Shown here: piece after piece, positions 47,701 through 58,900 of the stretch
Layout of the letters: every line of letters starts with the position of its first letter
Position numbering within the stretch: position 1 is the first letter of the stretch
DNA from: Telopea speciosissima
Taxonomy: Eukaryota; Streptophyta; Magnoliopsida; Proteales; Proteaceae
Direction of reading: 5' to 3'
Length of the DNA stretch: 64,000 nucleotides
NCBI RefSeq assembly: GCF_018873765.1
Contig: NC_057925.1
Coordinates: forward strand, 47,709,010-47,773,009
Made by a program: the position numbers and the translations under genes
The notes under the pieces: generated by a model
Databases searched by the model: none
What the model was told of the DNA's origin: nothing
What the model saw: only the letters and a program-made list of their open reading frames with translations

Positions 47701-50700
47701 GTACTGGATCCACATACGCACCTTCACAACCCGGTAATCTATACCCTAGCCCCTAGGTTGGGTTACCTTGCATATGCTGATGATTTCACCTATAGGGTTG
47801 CTAGATGTAGTCAATGATGTTCAATTGGGCTTCAGAAGACTTCATTTTGGTCCATGGTTTCGATAATAGGCCTTAGACCTTTTATTTTGGGTTTATTAAT
47901 GTAATGGACCTCTTTTTTTGGGTGAATTAAAAATTCATTACCTAAAGGGGAAGAAGATACAATGAGCCCCTAGAAAGGGGAAGAAGAAAAAACAATGCAG
48001 AAGAAACAATACAGACAATGCAAAACCCAATCTCAGGAAGAGGAGGCAAAGGGCTGCAAAAGGGAGAGAGGCAAAACCCGGGACCATGGTTTGAGGATTT
48101 GGTATTGGATTGTTGCTTCAGGCAGATCAGATAAGGGGAAAATCTGTCCGCTATGGGCTGATCCAGATTGGTATCGAATACATTTCCAATACCGATTCCT
48201 AAATCTCTGCCCTGGATACAACCATATGCTTGTTCCTTGGGGAATCAACAGAACGAGAGGTGACCATAGATAACTTGCCTTTGACATCAAAAGAAATGAC
48301 GTCCCAATCTGATGGAAGGGTGTGGGACTGGAGGACCATTTTCTGAGATTACGCTCCATCCATTATATGGTTAATAGCGACATCAAAGGCAAGGTTACCC
48401 ACCACATCACAGGTTGACTTACCAGCAAAGGACATCCACCAGATCTATTCCCTGGAAGAATCCTACGTCTCTGATCCGGATTGGTATCGAATACATTTCC
48501 GATACCGATTCCTAAATCTCTGCCCAGGATACATCCATATGCTTGTTCCTTGGGGAATCAACAGAACAAGAGGTGACCATAGATAACTTGCCTTTGACAT
48601 CAAAAGAAATGACGTCCCAAATCTGATGGAAGGGTGTTGGACTGGAGGACCATTTTCTGAGATTATGCTCCATCCATTATATGGTTAATAGCGACATCAA
48701 AGGCAAGGTTACCCACCACATCATAGGTTGACTTACCAGCAAAGGACATATCCACCAGATCTATTCCCTCGCGAATGGAAGAATCCTACGTCTCCTTGAC
48801 CAACATTTTGCAAGGAGCTCTTCCCAAATATTAGAGGAAATAGAGTGGAGAAGAACACCTATAGGGTGCCAATGATCAAGCCAAAGGGAAGAGGTGGAGG
48901 CACTATCATCAATTTGGCAGGAAATGGCCCCGAGAGCAATAGGTCTAAGCTTTAGAATCTTGTGCTAGACGCATGAAGCATCAGTGATGGAAGGAGCAAT
49001 CTAGATAGAATCACTGCGAAGAAGACCATAGAAGACCTAATCGATCCAAATACTTTTCTTCTTTGCCACAAGCTTCCAGATTAGCTTGAGAATACCAACT
49101 GAATTTAACTCTTTGGTTCTTCGCAAGCCAAGACCTCCCTCATCCTTTGGAAGACAGACAACAGCCCAATTGGTCAGGTGAAGGAATCTAGAGAAAAGCT
49201 TGCCCTTCCAAAGTTGGAGTTTCTTGTGAATAAGGTCCAACATAGGATTGCAATAATAAGCTATCAACCTGGTCAGAATCAAAGGCAAGCCCAAGTACTT
49301 GACCGGAAGGTGGTTGATGGAGAACCCAAGACACAACAATTTGGCAGTAATGCACCTCTTTTATAAACCTAAAAGTTAGGATGTAAGGGGGTATACGGAA
49401 TTAAGTATATAGAGAAGATTGTGTGTGTTACATGCTTGGCTTACCTGTCTTGGAAGAGATAAGGACGGTAGACTCGGGAGAGAATTTAGGAAATAAATTG
49501 GATTAATTAGGAGGTAGCCGAACCTCACTTCTCATAAGAGAATAAATGAAAACAGAAAATATTGGAATTTTGGGCTCTACGGAGGTAGCCTTGCCTCACC
49601 CTCTAATGAGGGAAATTTTAGTAGATTCAAGCTATCCTTCATTCCTTCAACTTGCTAATAAATAGGTTGCATAAGAATGACAACGGTTACATAATTGACA
49701 GATCACCACTAATGCTAGTTACAACTTATCCCACTCACACACTACTCATACGTGCATTCACTTACCCCATACTGACTCAACCACTTCTATCCATAACTAC
49801 AATATGTAACTAATGTCCATAACTCACACAATAAGTACTATTACTACAACTGCACACTCATACACATAGGAACATCATTGCATGGCGTGCATCCCACTAT
49901 GCACGTAACAATGTGGGTCCCATGTGCTGTTAATTTAGTCTAGAAAGAGCCTTTTTTAGTTAAGTATTTTGTGTCTTAATGTTTAGGTCAATTTCCTTTT
50001 AGTTAGCATCCTTTTTGATTTGTTTAGATTTTGCCATCGTTTCTATTTTCAGTTTTTTAGAAGATTTAGGTTAGATTGGATCTATATTGAGCTACTAATT
50101 TGGGTTTTGGGTCTAGTAGGATACTTGGGACTTATTTCTATTTTTGGGATAATCATGTAATCTTTCATTTTATTTGGTAGATTGCGTAGGATATTGAGTT
50201 TCTCTGTTTGAGTTGATTTCAATCTCCTGTTTAAGAGTTTCTATTTTTAGGAGTTTTATTTTCCTATTAATATGCATGTAATCCTACACTGGATTTAGTA
50301 GAAGAATTTGGAGAAGAGATTTGAGAATGTGTTGGCTTGTCAGAGTTACAGAGACCACCTTTTATTTATAGAGATGAAGAAGACTTACAAATAAGGAATG
50401 CTAGCTAGGGCTGACTCATAGGCCTTATCTAGTAAGCAGATACAATGAATCTGAACATTACATGGAGAACCAAACCAAGTAAGAGAACTGGACCAAACCT
50501 TCAACAGTTTTGAATAATGGAATGAAGTTAGTTTGAGTTACCAGTGTGATGTGTGACTGCTGCCCATGTGGCCTTCTCCCTCCTTTCCCTAGCTCTTCTC
50601 TCTTCTCTCCTTACTGTTCATGTTAATGTTTATGGGTACTGTTTACAGCCGAGGAACAACTCCTTTTCTTCTCTTATTCTCTCTCTTAAGTCCACCGCAG

Positions 50701-53700
50701 ATCCTTCTTTTGATCTGCATTACTGTTGTGGTGGACTTTGAGAGATTCTTTAGGCAGATTATAACATGGCTGTCATTTTTCATAGAGTCAGAGCAATGGT
50801 TCCGTTGGTCCCAGGGGTAGCCTAATGATTTTGACCCTCCCTGGAACAGTAAATGGTATTGACACAGCTCTAGGCTTGTAAACTTAAAATACGGAATGCC
50901 AAACTAGTGCAGTAGCAATATCATGGCTGGAGCCGCTGGACTGGCATGACCCAGTCTGGAAACACAAACTGAGGCGAACTGGAACCAACTGGGTTTTTGG
51001 TCAGAAGGGTCTGGTAGTGATTTACTTTTTTTTTTTTTTGGGAAATTTATGTTTACCACCCCTGTGGTTTCAAACAATTACGTCTACCCCTCCTGGAATT
51101 TCATCTGTTTCATAAACCTCCCTTGTATTTTGAAAGATTCTTACAAACGTACCCTTAGATGAGCACAGTTAAGTGACAATGTCATCGCCCAAATATTAAC
51201 TAAATGCCCATAATACCCTCAATGAAGATGCTTTTACATAAGGGAAATTTACGTCTACCACCCCTGTGTTTTCAAATAATTACATCTACCATCCCTAGAA
51301 TGTAAAAAATTGTCTGTACCCCTGAGTGCTAACTCTGTTAGTTTTATTTTGAAAAGACAATTTTATCCTTTCTTATTTGTTATTAATAAACTCACCCCAC
51401 CCACCCTTGTTATCATTGCATACCTTGTTATCTGGAGCGACAAGGGTTAGGATTCGACGACCTTCCATTTTGCAACCACCTGCTGCTCCGGCGGAAGTGC
51501 TATGCTTGATTTTTGAGTTCATAAGTCTTCGGATTTCAGCTGTGTTGAGCCGAGTGAGTAACTACGCCGCAATGTTACAGTGAACAGAGCTCCAGTTAAG
51601 CTATACGATCTTGACTTGCAACAAGATTAGAAGTCAGGTTTTTCTCATTACCTATTGTCGAAATCGAAGTCTTTCTACCTAAAATCCTAGTAATTGTATT
51701 CATAATTCCTACCGTGTTATTCTCTAATGTTTCAATATCTAATTCTGGTCTTTCTAAGCTTTTCCCAGATGGGTCTGCAATCCTACCTATTGCACCACCG
51801 ATCAAAGCAACAACTTTGTGGTCACATCTTTGAAACCATGATAGTACATTAATACCAAGCAAGAAGAGCACCTGATCTACCCCAAAACCTCTGGTGGCAG
51901 AGCCTACCCATATGCAACTCCACTGCCAGTCCCAGGCTCATACTATAACCCATACGCAGCTCCACCGCCAGTCCCAAGCTCATACTACAACCCATACCCA
52001 AGTTCGAGGTCTGTTTTCAGACGACCAGCGGCGACACCTTCCTCCGCATCCTGACAATCACAATCATCGCCATAAACGTCATCATGGGTGTTATCTCCTT
52101 AATCATCTGGCTCATCATCTGCCCTCGCGTCACCGAGTTTCAACTTGATTCGACCTCTAAACCAATGTTGCTCCACCAAAGGACTCCTACGCTGCTGAGA
52201 TCTAATTCCCTGTTCCCTGACGACCACCACTAACCCTTGGTTTTGTGGGCTCTGAAAATGGTTATCATCTTTGTTTTCTTCTTCTGTGAAATGGTGATAG
52301 CGTGGGGTGGGGCTGGGTTGCAAGGGAGGAGGTGGGGCGGTGGATTGGGATGAAGGGGGTTTTGCAGAGGATCTGTGGGCGACGACTTTCCCTTTTGAGA
52401 CAATGGTGTTTCAAACAAATGGGGGTAAATATGTAAAAGCATCTTCATTAAGGGTATTACGGGCATTTAGTTAATGTTTGGGCAATGACATCATCACTTA
52501 ACTGTTCTCATCTAACAGTAGGGGTACGTTTGTAAGAATCTTTCAATATACAGGGGAGGTTTATGAAATAGATGAAATTCCAGGGGTGGTAAATGTAAAT
52601 TTCCCTAATAAACAAATTAAAAAGGGCAAAATTGTCTTTTCAAAATAAAACTAACAAAGTTAGCACTCAGGGGTACGGATGTAATTTTTAAAATTCCAGG
52701 GGTGATTGATGTAATTGTTTGAAAACATAGGGTTGATAGACGTAAATTTTCTTCTTTTTTTTTTTTAAAATTGGGGTTACTTGTAATATTTTATTTTATT
52801 GTGTTTTGTTTTGGGTAAGCTACTGGGAGACAAGTTAATATTTTCCTTGTTTAGTTTCCTAGTTAGTAGTTTCTATTTCCTGTTTTGGTTGGAGTCTTTT
52901 ATTTTATGTATGCATGCAGTTTCTAATTCCAATATCTGTGAAATGGACTTAATTTTGCCCCCATTTCACCGAAATATTTTGGGTTTGGTGGGCCAAAATG
53001 GCCTTCCCTTCGAAATTTTGAACCTTGCATTCAGTTGAAGGAGAGTTTTAAGTAGAGTGGTGATGCAGTTACATTAGACATTCATCCTGTATGGGAGACC
53101 CATAGAGTGCTGGTGGCAGTCCAATGGACTGAAAACAAGCTTTGGGCAGTTATATAGGTTGGGCCTTTTATTTTCTTTGGTTTCATTGTAACAAGCCTAA
53201 TTTTTATAAGCCCTTGAAGTGGGAGTAAAGTAAATACACAGGATTAATAGTTAAGTGTCTGAGTTATATTAGGATGTTTAATAGCTTTTAAGAGTTCTGT
53301 TTTAAGTTTATTTACTATATTTAAAAGAGTGATTAGGAGTCCTTTTATGAGTCAATTTAGGAATTTAAGGAGGTCTAATTTATGTAATACACCTTCCATC
53401 AATTAAGATGGTTTGAATAAAAAAATTGAGGCTTTTTCTGGAGGATTTTGGTGCTGTTGAGCTGTGCAAACGGGATTGGAGTTCCATATCTGATCTCCCT
53501 CCTAGTTTTGTTCATCTCTAAAATCAGGTGTGATCTTTTCTCTCTTCTTCTCTGTTTTTTTTTTTTTTCTAATTCTAATACTAGTTCTGATTCCAAACAA
53601 ATATTTTCAATCTAATTCTGAAATCTTATTACAACTAGACATCTTCAAATATGAGATTTCTGTATCTATTTTTGTGAAGAAATTTTTTTTTCAACCGAAT

Positions 53701-55569
53701 ATCTGCTTAACTTGTTTAACTGAATTCTATTTAGATCCTTAATTTATTCATCAATTCTGCAGCTTTCTAGCTTTCCTACTTCCTGTATGTTTGCTTCATA
53801 ACTCTTAACTCTACTTTTGTCTGTCAGATTTAATCATCTTTTGCAAACTTGTTACTGACTGATAGAGAAATCTGCCAGAATTTCATGCATATCAAATTTG
53901 TTTTGATTGAGTTATTTAATTTAATTTTAATCTGGTCTTTATTCCTATACCTGCGAACCTTTTGCAAGCTATTCTTCCACTGGAATTCCCTGGTTCGGGG
54001 TTAGCAGTAAGGATGAAATATGATTTGTGTGGGTGATTGGAATTAGATTTAGTAGTTTGAGTCTCTTCATTGAGAAGTAGAATCAATTACTTTTGAAGAA
54101 TCTAAAGCTTGTGACTTATGAGAATGTGGGAAAGACCTTGAACTTTTACTGAGGGGCAATGTCCAGCCAGGGCATCACGTCAGATGTAAATTCTGCATGA
54201 ATAGGCCCTATCCAATTTTAGACTTTAGATACCATCCCCTCACTCCAACCCCCAAACAAGGAGAGGTATTATCAAACTCAGTAATTTGGGTGGGAGGGTT
54301 TTATTTCTAGGAGTGCATTTATAACACACCTGCTCCTTTTTATGGGTGGTAAGTATACATTTTTTCATGGCCATTTGTATCTTAATAGTTTTATTAGTAT
54401 TTGCTGGGATGAAAAACACTTCAGGACATGTTTTCAGTTATCAGTTGCCTAACTTTTTCTATTGCTTTCAAGGCTCCCGCAGGCCCAAAGTATCAGCAGT
54501 CTGAGCCATTTGTACAGGCCCAACGTCAATGTCAGTCTCAATCATATGGGAAGCCACTTTCAGCTGAAAATGAGAGTGTGACAGTCTCCTCACATGAACT
54601 GAAACTATCTGTAAATGCACCAAACCCACCAATTCCATTGGTTAATTCCAGGGACAATTCATCTGTGCAAGTTGCTGATGATTTGCCACGGCATCAAGCA
54701 TCAGATACTGGGCTCCAAGCATTGCAGTCAGATCATAGAGGCACCAATACTTCAACCATGGCTGAGAGGTTCTCAGAGGATGGATACAACTGGAGAAAAT
54801 ATGGACAGAAACATGTGAAAGGGAGTGAACATCCACGAAGCTATTACAAATGTACACATCCTAACTGCCAAGTGAAAAAGCAATTGGAACGATCTCATGA
54901 TGGGCAGATTACAGAGATTATATATAAGGGTAGCCATGATCATCCTAAACCTCAACCTAGCCGTCGCTCAGCAGTTGGTATGATTTTGTCCATCCATGAA
55001 GAAAGACCTGATAGGTTTTCTTCTTTAACTAGCACAGAAGGTAATTTAAGAATCTACGCTGGTGATTCATAATTTAACACTTTTTAGTGAATAAATTACT
55101 TGATTTTGTTCTTCCTTTCTTGACATGCTCATATTTGAAGACAAATCATCCAATGCACATGGCCAGACATCTCATCAGATTGAGCCAAATGGTACACATG
55201 AGCTCTCTCCTGTAACAGCAAGTGATGATGATGTAGAGGGCACAGCTGCACAATCAAACAGGATTGATGATGAGGTTGATGATGATGATGATGATGATCC
55301 TGAGTCGAAGCGCAGGTGTGTCTAATATGATCTAGATCCTGATTAATTATTCTGAGTTAGTGCATCCATGAGCCAATATTTTGTAACTTCTTGTAACAAA
55401 TTTTAAGCAGGAAAAAGGATATTGGTTGTTTAGATGTTACTCCAATGGGTAAACCAACTCGAGAACCGCGTGTTGTTGTACAAACTCTAAGTGAGGTTGA
55501 TATACTGGATGATGGATACCGCTGGCGCAAGTATGGGCAGAAAGTAGTGAAAGGAAACCCAAATCCGAG
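44800..55569 (+). CDS. WRKY20: Group I WRKY transcription factor (WRKY20-like), 3' end outside window
   Basis: Five exons are visible: 44800-45138, 46400-46594, 54473-54977, 55141-55315 and 55411-55569. All junctions are GT-AG and join in frame to 457 residues plus two bases. The N-terminus has [35 protein letters not shown] and [10 protein letters not shown], signatures of WRKY20/WRKY2-type group I factors. The first WRKY domain (about residues 279-342) has WRKYGQK at about 285 and Cys 305 and 310 with His 333 and 335 as zinc ligands. A Ser/Asp-rich linker with a run of Asp follows. The second domain starts [18 protein letters not shown] and stops at NPNPR, where plant WRKY genes have a conserved intron in this Arg codon. 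The exon with its zinc ligands is not found before 64000. Group I WRKYs are nuclear and bind W-box promoters, mainly through the C-terminal domain. Whether this copy is intact depends on the missing exon. Confidence 0.93.
45139..46399 (+). other. WRKY intron 1
   Basis: About 1.26 kb, T-rich, with a plausible GTTTGA donor and TTTGCAG acceptor. No inserted element is evident. Confidence 0.85.
48162..48803. repeat. Tandem duplication of a ~310-bp unit
   Basis: Two copies begin GATTGGTATCGAATACATTTCC near 48166 and 48479. They share GCTTGTTCCTTGGGGAATCA, then AGAAATGACGTCCCAA and GGACTGGAGGACCATTTTCT in the same order. The copies are very similar, so the duplication is fairly recent. It includes the start of LINE-derived sequence. 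Confidence 0.9.
48770..49375 (-). pseudogene. LINE (non-LTR) reverse transcriptase C-terminal fragment
   Basis: The minus-strand translation has [18 protein letters not shown], then [20 protein letters not shown], then [18 protein letters not shown], with downstream text ([13 protein letters not shown]) typical of the zinc-finger RVT region. The gap between SRF and LTNWAV lacks about 100 residues normally present, so an internal deletion has occurred. Stops follow. It is a dead 3' fragment inside WRKY intron 2. Confidence 0.85.
51596..51871 (-). pseudogene. Captured fragment of an organellar-type tyrosyl-tRNA synthetase
   Basis: The minus-strand frame contains [40 protein letters not shown] and then [21 protein letters not shown] recognise this as the Rossmann-fold region of bacterial-type TyrRS, which in plants serves mitochondria and chloroplasts; the canonical text is close to 'ALIGGATGRIGDPSGKSxERpeL'. 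About 90 residues are open, then a stop follows. The flanking catalytic text (the HIGH-like motif before, KMSKS after) is missing. As it lies between MULE arms it is a captured, non-functional fragment. The intact parent gene is not in the window. Confidence 0.85.
51892..52156 (+). pseudogene. Captured fragment of an NDR1/HIN1-like (NHL, LEA_2) gene
   Basis: In the plus strand a Pro/Tyr-rich stretch ([20 protein letters not shown]) leads to [10 protein letters not shown]. After a one-base frameshift it continues as [39 protein letters not shown]. This is the order found in NHL proteins: proline-rich cytosolic tail, single membrane-spanning segment, then the WLxxxPxxxxFxxDS motif. The extracellular LEA_2 domain is absent. 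The frameshift and lack of flanking exons make it a dead fragment, in opposite orientation to the TyrRS piece 20 bp away. Confidence 0.7.
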
Positions 55570-55852
55570 GTATATGCAAATATTGTTGATCCTATGTGAA
55601 GTTAAGTGCCTGTTTCGTTGTAAAAATTTCCCCGTAAATGATACTTTACATGAAAATTCGTATCTTTCAGTGTCATTCTTTGCATTTTATGTCAAAAGAA
55701 ACAGCAGCCAATCTTATTTTTGTAAAATTTTCCTTTTCCACATTTTTTTACATGGAAACAGTAACAACATAAGAACTAGGAAACCAATACCCACAACAAT
55801 AGAAAGAAGGAAGAAGAAGATGATGGAGAAAAGAGGAGTGACCCCTAAAGTT

Positions 55853-56010
55853 CACGGTAAGGTTGCTCCATTGAAACCAAGTGGTTGCAGTTTTGAGTCA
55901 GGATACAGCCTCTACGCGAAGCGGTGGTAAGACTGCATACATTATGACCCTCCCTAGATACCACAGTGGCAGGAGCCTTTTGCACTGGAAAAGCCTTTTT
56001 TGTTTTTTCC
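55853..56010 (+). mobile_element. Au-like SINE
   Basis: The order of text is GTAAGGTTGCTCCATTGAAA, a B-box-like GTTTTGAGTCA, ACAGCCTCTACGCGAAGCGG, GTAAGACTGCATACATTATG, then ACCCTCCC and GGCAGGAGCCTTTTGCACTG. This is the recognisable structure of the plant Au SINE family. The last WRKY open frame (55445-55930) runs into it by chance. Confidence 0.8.
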
Positions 56011-56089
56011 TGAACCCTAGAGCTCACGGTAGGTCAAAAGAGCCTAATGTAGTACTGATTTGAATGCTCAAATTAGTAGCCAATAACAA

Positions 56090-56928
56090 GATCTTTTAAT
56101 CAAAGGAAGGTTCAGATTAGGGAGATTTTAAATAGCACAAAATCAGGTAGTTGGGTGGAGCTGTAATTAAGGTCGAGTGTAAGGATTAAGGAATAGGGGT
56201 GGGAACGTTTACTGAAAATATGACCTCAATCTGATGGTTAGATCAGCAATTATGGGTGATTCCTAATAGCAATAGGATTACGGGTAAAATTGTAATGTAA
56301 CTTCTGTAATTAGGGTTCAGAGGTTGAAGATAGATTGCAGGTTTTCAGACATGAAAATAACCTATAAACAGTAGCTTAATAGGTTTAGCAAATCAGAAAT
56401 TGAATTTGATGAAAACAGGGTTTTAACAAGGCAAAGGGTAAAGCACAGATTTCACTCCAGCAGCCAATTGGCTGAAACTTGAATTGAGTTTGCCTTCTAG
56501 GGTTCTTGAGATTCAGTTAAAGTTTCAGTCAAATCAGGTGGCTGGTTTGCTTAATCCCCTCCAAAAAAAAATAAATGTTGCGATCTAGTTGCAGAATTTC
56601 AGATTAGAGTTTTGTTAATAGCTGTGATTAAAGAATAAGAATAGTAAATCAGTAAACAGTAGCAGCAATAGAACACGAACAACAGAAAATAACACCCGGG
56701 CTTCACACCACAAGATGGTGCGATTGGATCAAACACCAATCTCCTTGATCAAATTCAAGGGGTTTCTTGATCAAACACAAGAGGTTCTTCAATGGAGAAG
56801 AAGAGTAGCAACAACAGATTTTTCATCATCAAATTCGTGTCCAATGCTTGCCCCCCTTACAAACCTTATATAAAAGGCTCAAAAATAGACTCAAACACTG
56901 AGAAGGAAAGGCCTAACCCATTCCTTAA
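56090..56928 (-). mobile_element. Diverged LTR fragment of the same family as the Gypsy element, inverted
   Basis: Reverse-complemented, this stretch reads TTAGGCCTTTCCTTCTCAGT, then TTTGAGTCTATTTTTGAGCC, TTTTATATAAGGTTTGTAAG and GGGGGCAAGCATTGGACACG. It follows the Gypsy LTR near 57825-57910 (AGGCCTTTCCTTTTTAATGT and so on) base for base with scattered changes. Further weak similarity extends to about 56100. It is older than the LTR pair. Confidence 0.7.
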
Positions 56929-57066
56929 GGCCCCGTTTGTGAACCATTTTTAAATGTCATAAATGCCCCTGATCCACTTAAGTGAAGATCCATTTCACCA
57001 CATTTTTTTGTAGAATCAATTCTCAAATGGTAGAAATATCATTTTGGTGTTTCCTAAATGAGGCCC
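56929..57066. mobile_element. Possible small MITE with GGCCC ends
   Basis: Left GGCCCCGTTTGTGAACC and inverted right GGGCCTCATTTAGGAAACACC are weak inverted repeats of a common Tourist-like style. Low support. Confidence 0.35.
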
Positions 57067-57189
57067 AAAGCTGATTCTAAAGTTCAATCCATTTAAAAAA
57101 AAACAGTAAAATGAACCGGTGATGCCATACAGATTTTACCACATTTCTGTTCCCAAAAAGAGAAAAAAATAAAAAATAAAAAATAAACA

Positions 57190-57470
57190 CCAGAAACAAT
57201 ATTTTGGAATGTTGCCATACACACCCAAAAGTCATCCTTCTCATGGCTTCCACCAATCATCTTCCTTGTCTTCAGATCTTGAGAGATAACAAGTAGGATA
57301 AAATGTAATAGAACAATTTAGTGACTTAGTAAGTTGGTTAACATAAAGAAGATCTAAAGGTAGATGGGGTACTTGAAGTACAAAAGTTAAAGTAGCAAGA
57401 GAAGGTAAGGAAACACAACCAGATGCAGATACCTAAGTAGAGGATCCTTCAACGAGTATGACTCTAGAAG
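57190..57470 (-). pseudogene. Copia pol fragment (post-protease region), part 1
   Basis: The minus-strand translation contains VSASGCVSLPSLATLTFVLQ, VPHLPLDLLYVNQLTKSLNC and SITFYPTCYL, the segment between protease and integrase in Copia polyproteins. It continues the element at 61614-63240, from which it is separated by the Gypsy insertion; AGAAG is repeated at the break. No integrase core or RT was found to the left. Confidence 0.75.
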
Positions 57471-58885
57471 TGATGCAGATTCATCATCGAAATGGGCTTA
57501 TTTCTTTAGAAATAAGTCTAAGGTTGGGATATATATATATGTTGGGCCTTTGATCCCAAGGGTTTTTTATATAATAGGTTATTTTTATGGGCCTAAAGTT
57601 GGGGTACATGAGTTGCATACGGGATTAGCCCTATACTTAGTTTATTTTCATGTTTTTAATGTTTTAAATTGAACCGGTTCAAAGCTGGTTTGAAACAGTG
57701 GTTCAATTTAAGTGATTTTATTAGTTTTTCTTTTTAGTTGTTTAGTTGGGCTGGATTAGGACTCTATTTTGAGTCTATTTCAGTTTCCTAGTCAGTTTAA
57801 GTTAGTTAATAGGTTAAGGATTGAGTTAGGCCTTTCCTTTTTAATGTATGAGTCTAATTTTGAGTCTTTTATATAAGGTTGTGAGGGGGGCAAACATTGA
57901 ATACGAATTTGATTAATAAAAACTCAGCTTTATGCTTGCTGCCTTTGCTCCATCGTGAGTGTGCCTTGTGAGTAATATCAAGGTTGCCTTGTGACTAATA
58001 TCAAGGTGAAGGGATTGGTGGATCTCAATCAACTCCTTGCATCGTGAAGATCGGGATGGCTGCTATTTATCTCCTTGCATCTTGTAGATCGGGAGACCCC
58101 ATTGTTCATCTTCAAAGCTGCTGCCATTGAAGATCAGTGTTCAAGTAAGTACTTTACAGTTTCAGCAATCACCCTTCTTCTCCTAATCCTCTAAACTTGC
58201 CCCATCAATCCCCATTGCCAATACTCAATCATTACTACTTTCCTCATCCACCATTAATACCATAGATCCATTAGAACCCTAAAACCTGCAACTATTCTTC
58301 TTCCCTTCTAGAAGGTCACATGCAAGGTGATTTTCGTGAGAATTTTTCCCAGCTAAATCTAACCGTTAGAACTTGCTAAAAATTTGAGCGAATCTTCCTC
58401 AAACCCTAAGAGAGACTCAATTCAAATTTCAGCACCATCCACCCAGCTGATTGTCTGAAATTACAGTTTTACCCCTCTCTCCTACTTCTACTAGGAAACC
58501 TCCATAACTCCAGATTTAACCATCTGATTTAGCTGTAACTTTCAGCATATAATCCCTTCCACCCTACCCACACTCGACCTAAAGCCCTTGCCCTAACTCC
58601 ACCTCTAAACCCCAGATTCCATCACTTCCTTATTTCCCAAAACCCTAACCCTAGTTGCTGCCCAATTACATCTAAACTACTTTTACTCATCCAAAACCAA
58701 TAAAACCTAGTTCATTAGACTCCCCTACACCTGCGCAGCTTTACCATATAAGATACCTATCCATTACCCTAACCCTAACCTTAAACTTGACCTGCAACTC
58801 CAATTTTGTCCCATCGAACCAGCAACTCAACAGGTCCTGGATGTCTGGCTCCTAGTACGTCTCCTACCTATCTAGGATTACATTA
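57471..58885 (+). repeat. 5' LTR of the Gypsy element
   Basis: Contains a TATATAAGG promoter-like box near 57871, AATAAA near 57916, and a telomere-like ACCCTAACCCTAACC near 58761. It has a direct partner at 60229. Confidence 0.92.
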
Positions 58886-58900
58886 AGTGGTATTAGAGCC

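Larger units (their letters stand above)
51040..52751. mobile_element. Composite MULE with crossed terminal repeats and two captured gene fragments
   Basis: Four arms all start or end with GGGAAATTT-type termini: L1 (about 51040-51240), L2 (51242-51390), R1 (about 52430-52605) and R2 (about 52608-52751). R1 is an inverted copy of L1 and R2 of L2, so the pairs cross rather than nest. The outermost flanks are both T-tracts, so a TSD cannot be proven. The arms resemble the MULE at 4543-5876. The 1 kb between the inner arms holds the two host-gene fragments listed separately. Confidence 0.75.
46595..54472 (+). other. WRKY intron 2 (7.9 kb), expanded by transposons
   Basis: The donor is GTAACT and the acceptor TTTCAAG. 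It contains a LINE fragment, a ~0.3-kb tandem duplication, LTR-like text (about 49900-50320, no partner found) and the composite MULE at 51040-52751. Positions about 47550-47690 contain a short element-like stretch (CATAGTTATCAAGGTGTC at one end). From 52770 to 54470 nothing is recognised. Confidence 0.8.

Noticed and set aside
48033..48359. 108-codon minus-strand frame as LINE coding sequence.
   Set aside because: Only weakly protein-like and duplicated with changes in the adjacent copy; the supportable LINE similarity begins at about 48770.
58761..58780. Telomere-like ACCCTAACCCTAACC in both LTRs as a sign of telomeric insertion.
   Set aside because: It is part of the LTR sequence itself (present in both copies) and too short to mean a telomere.
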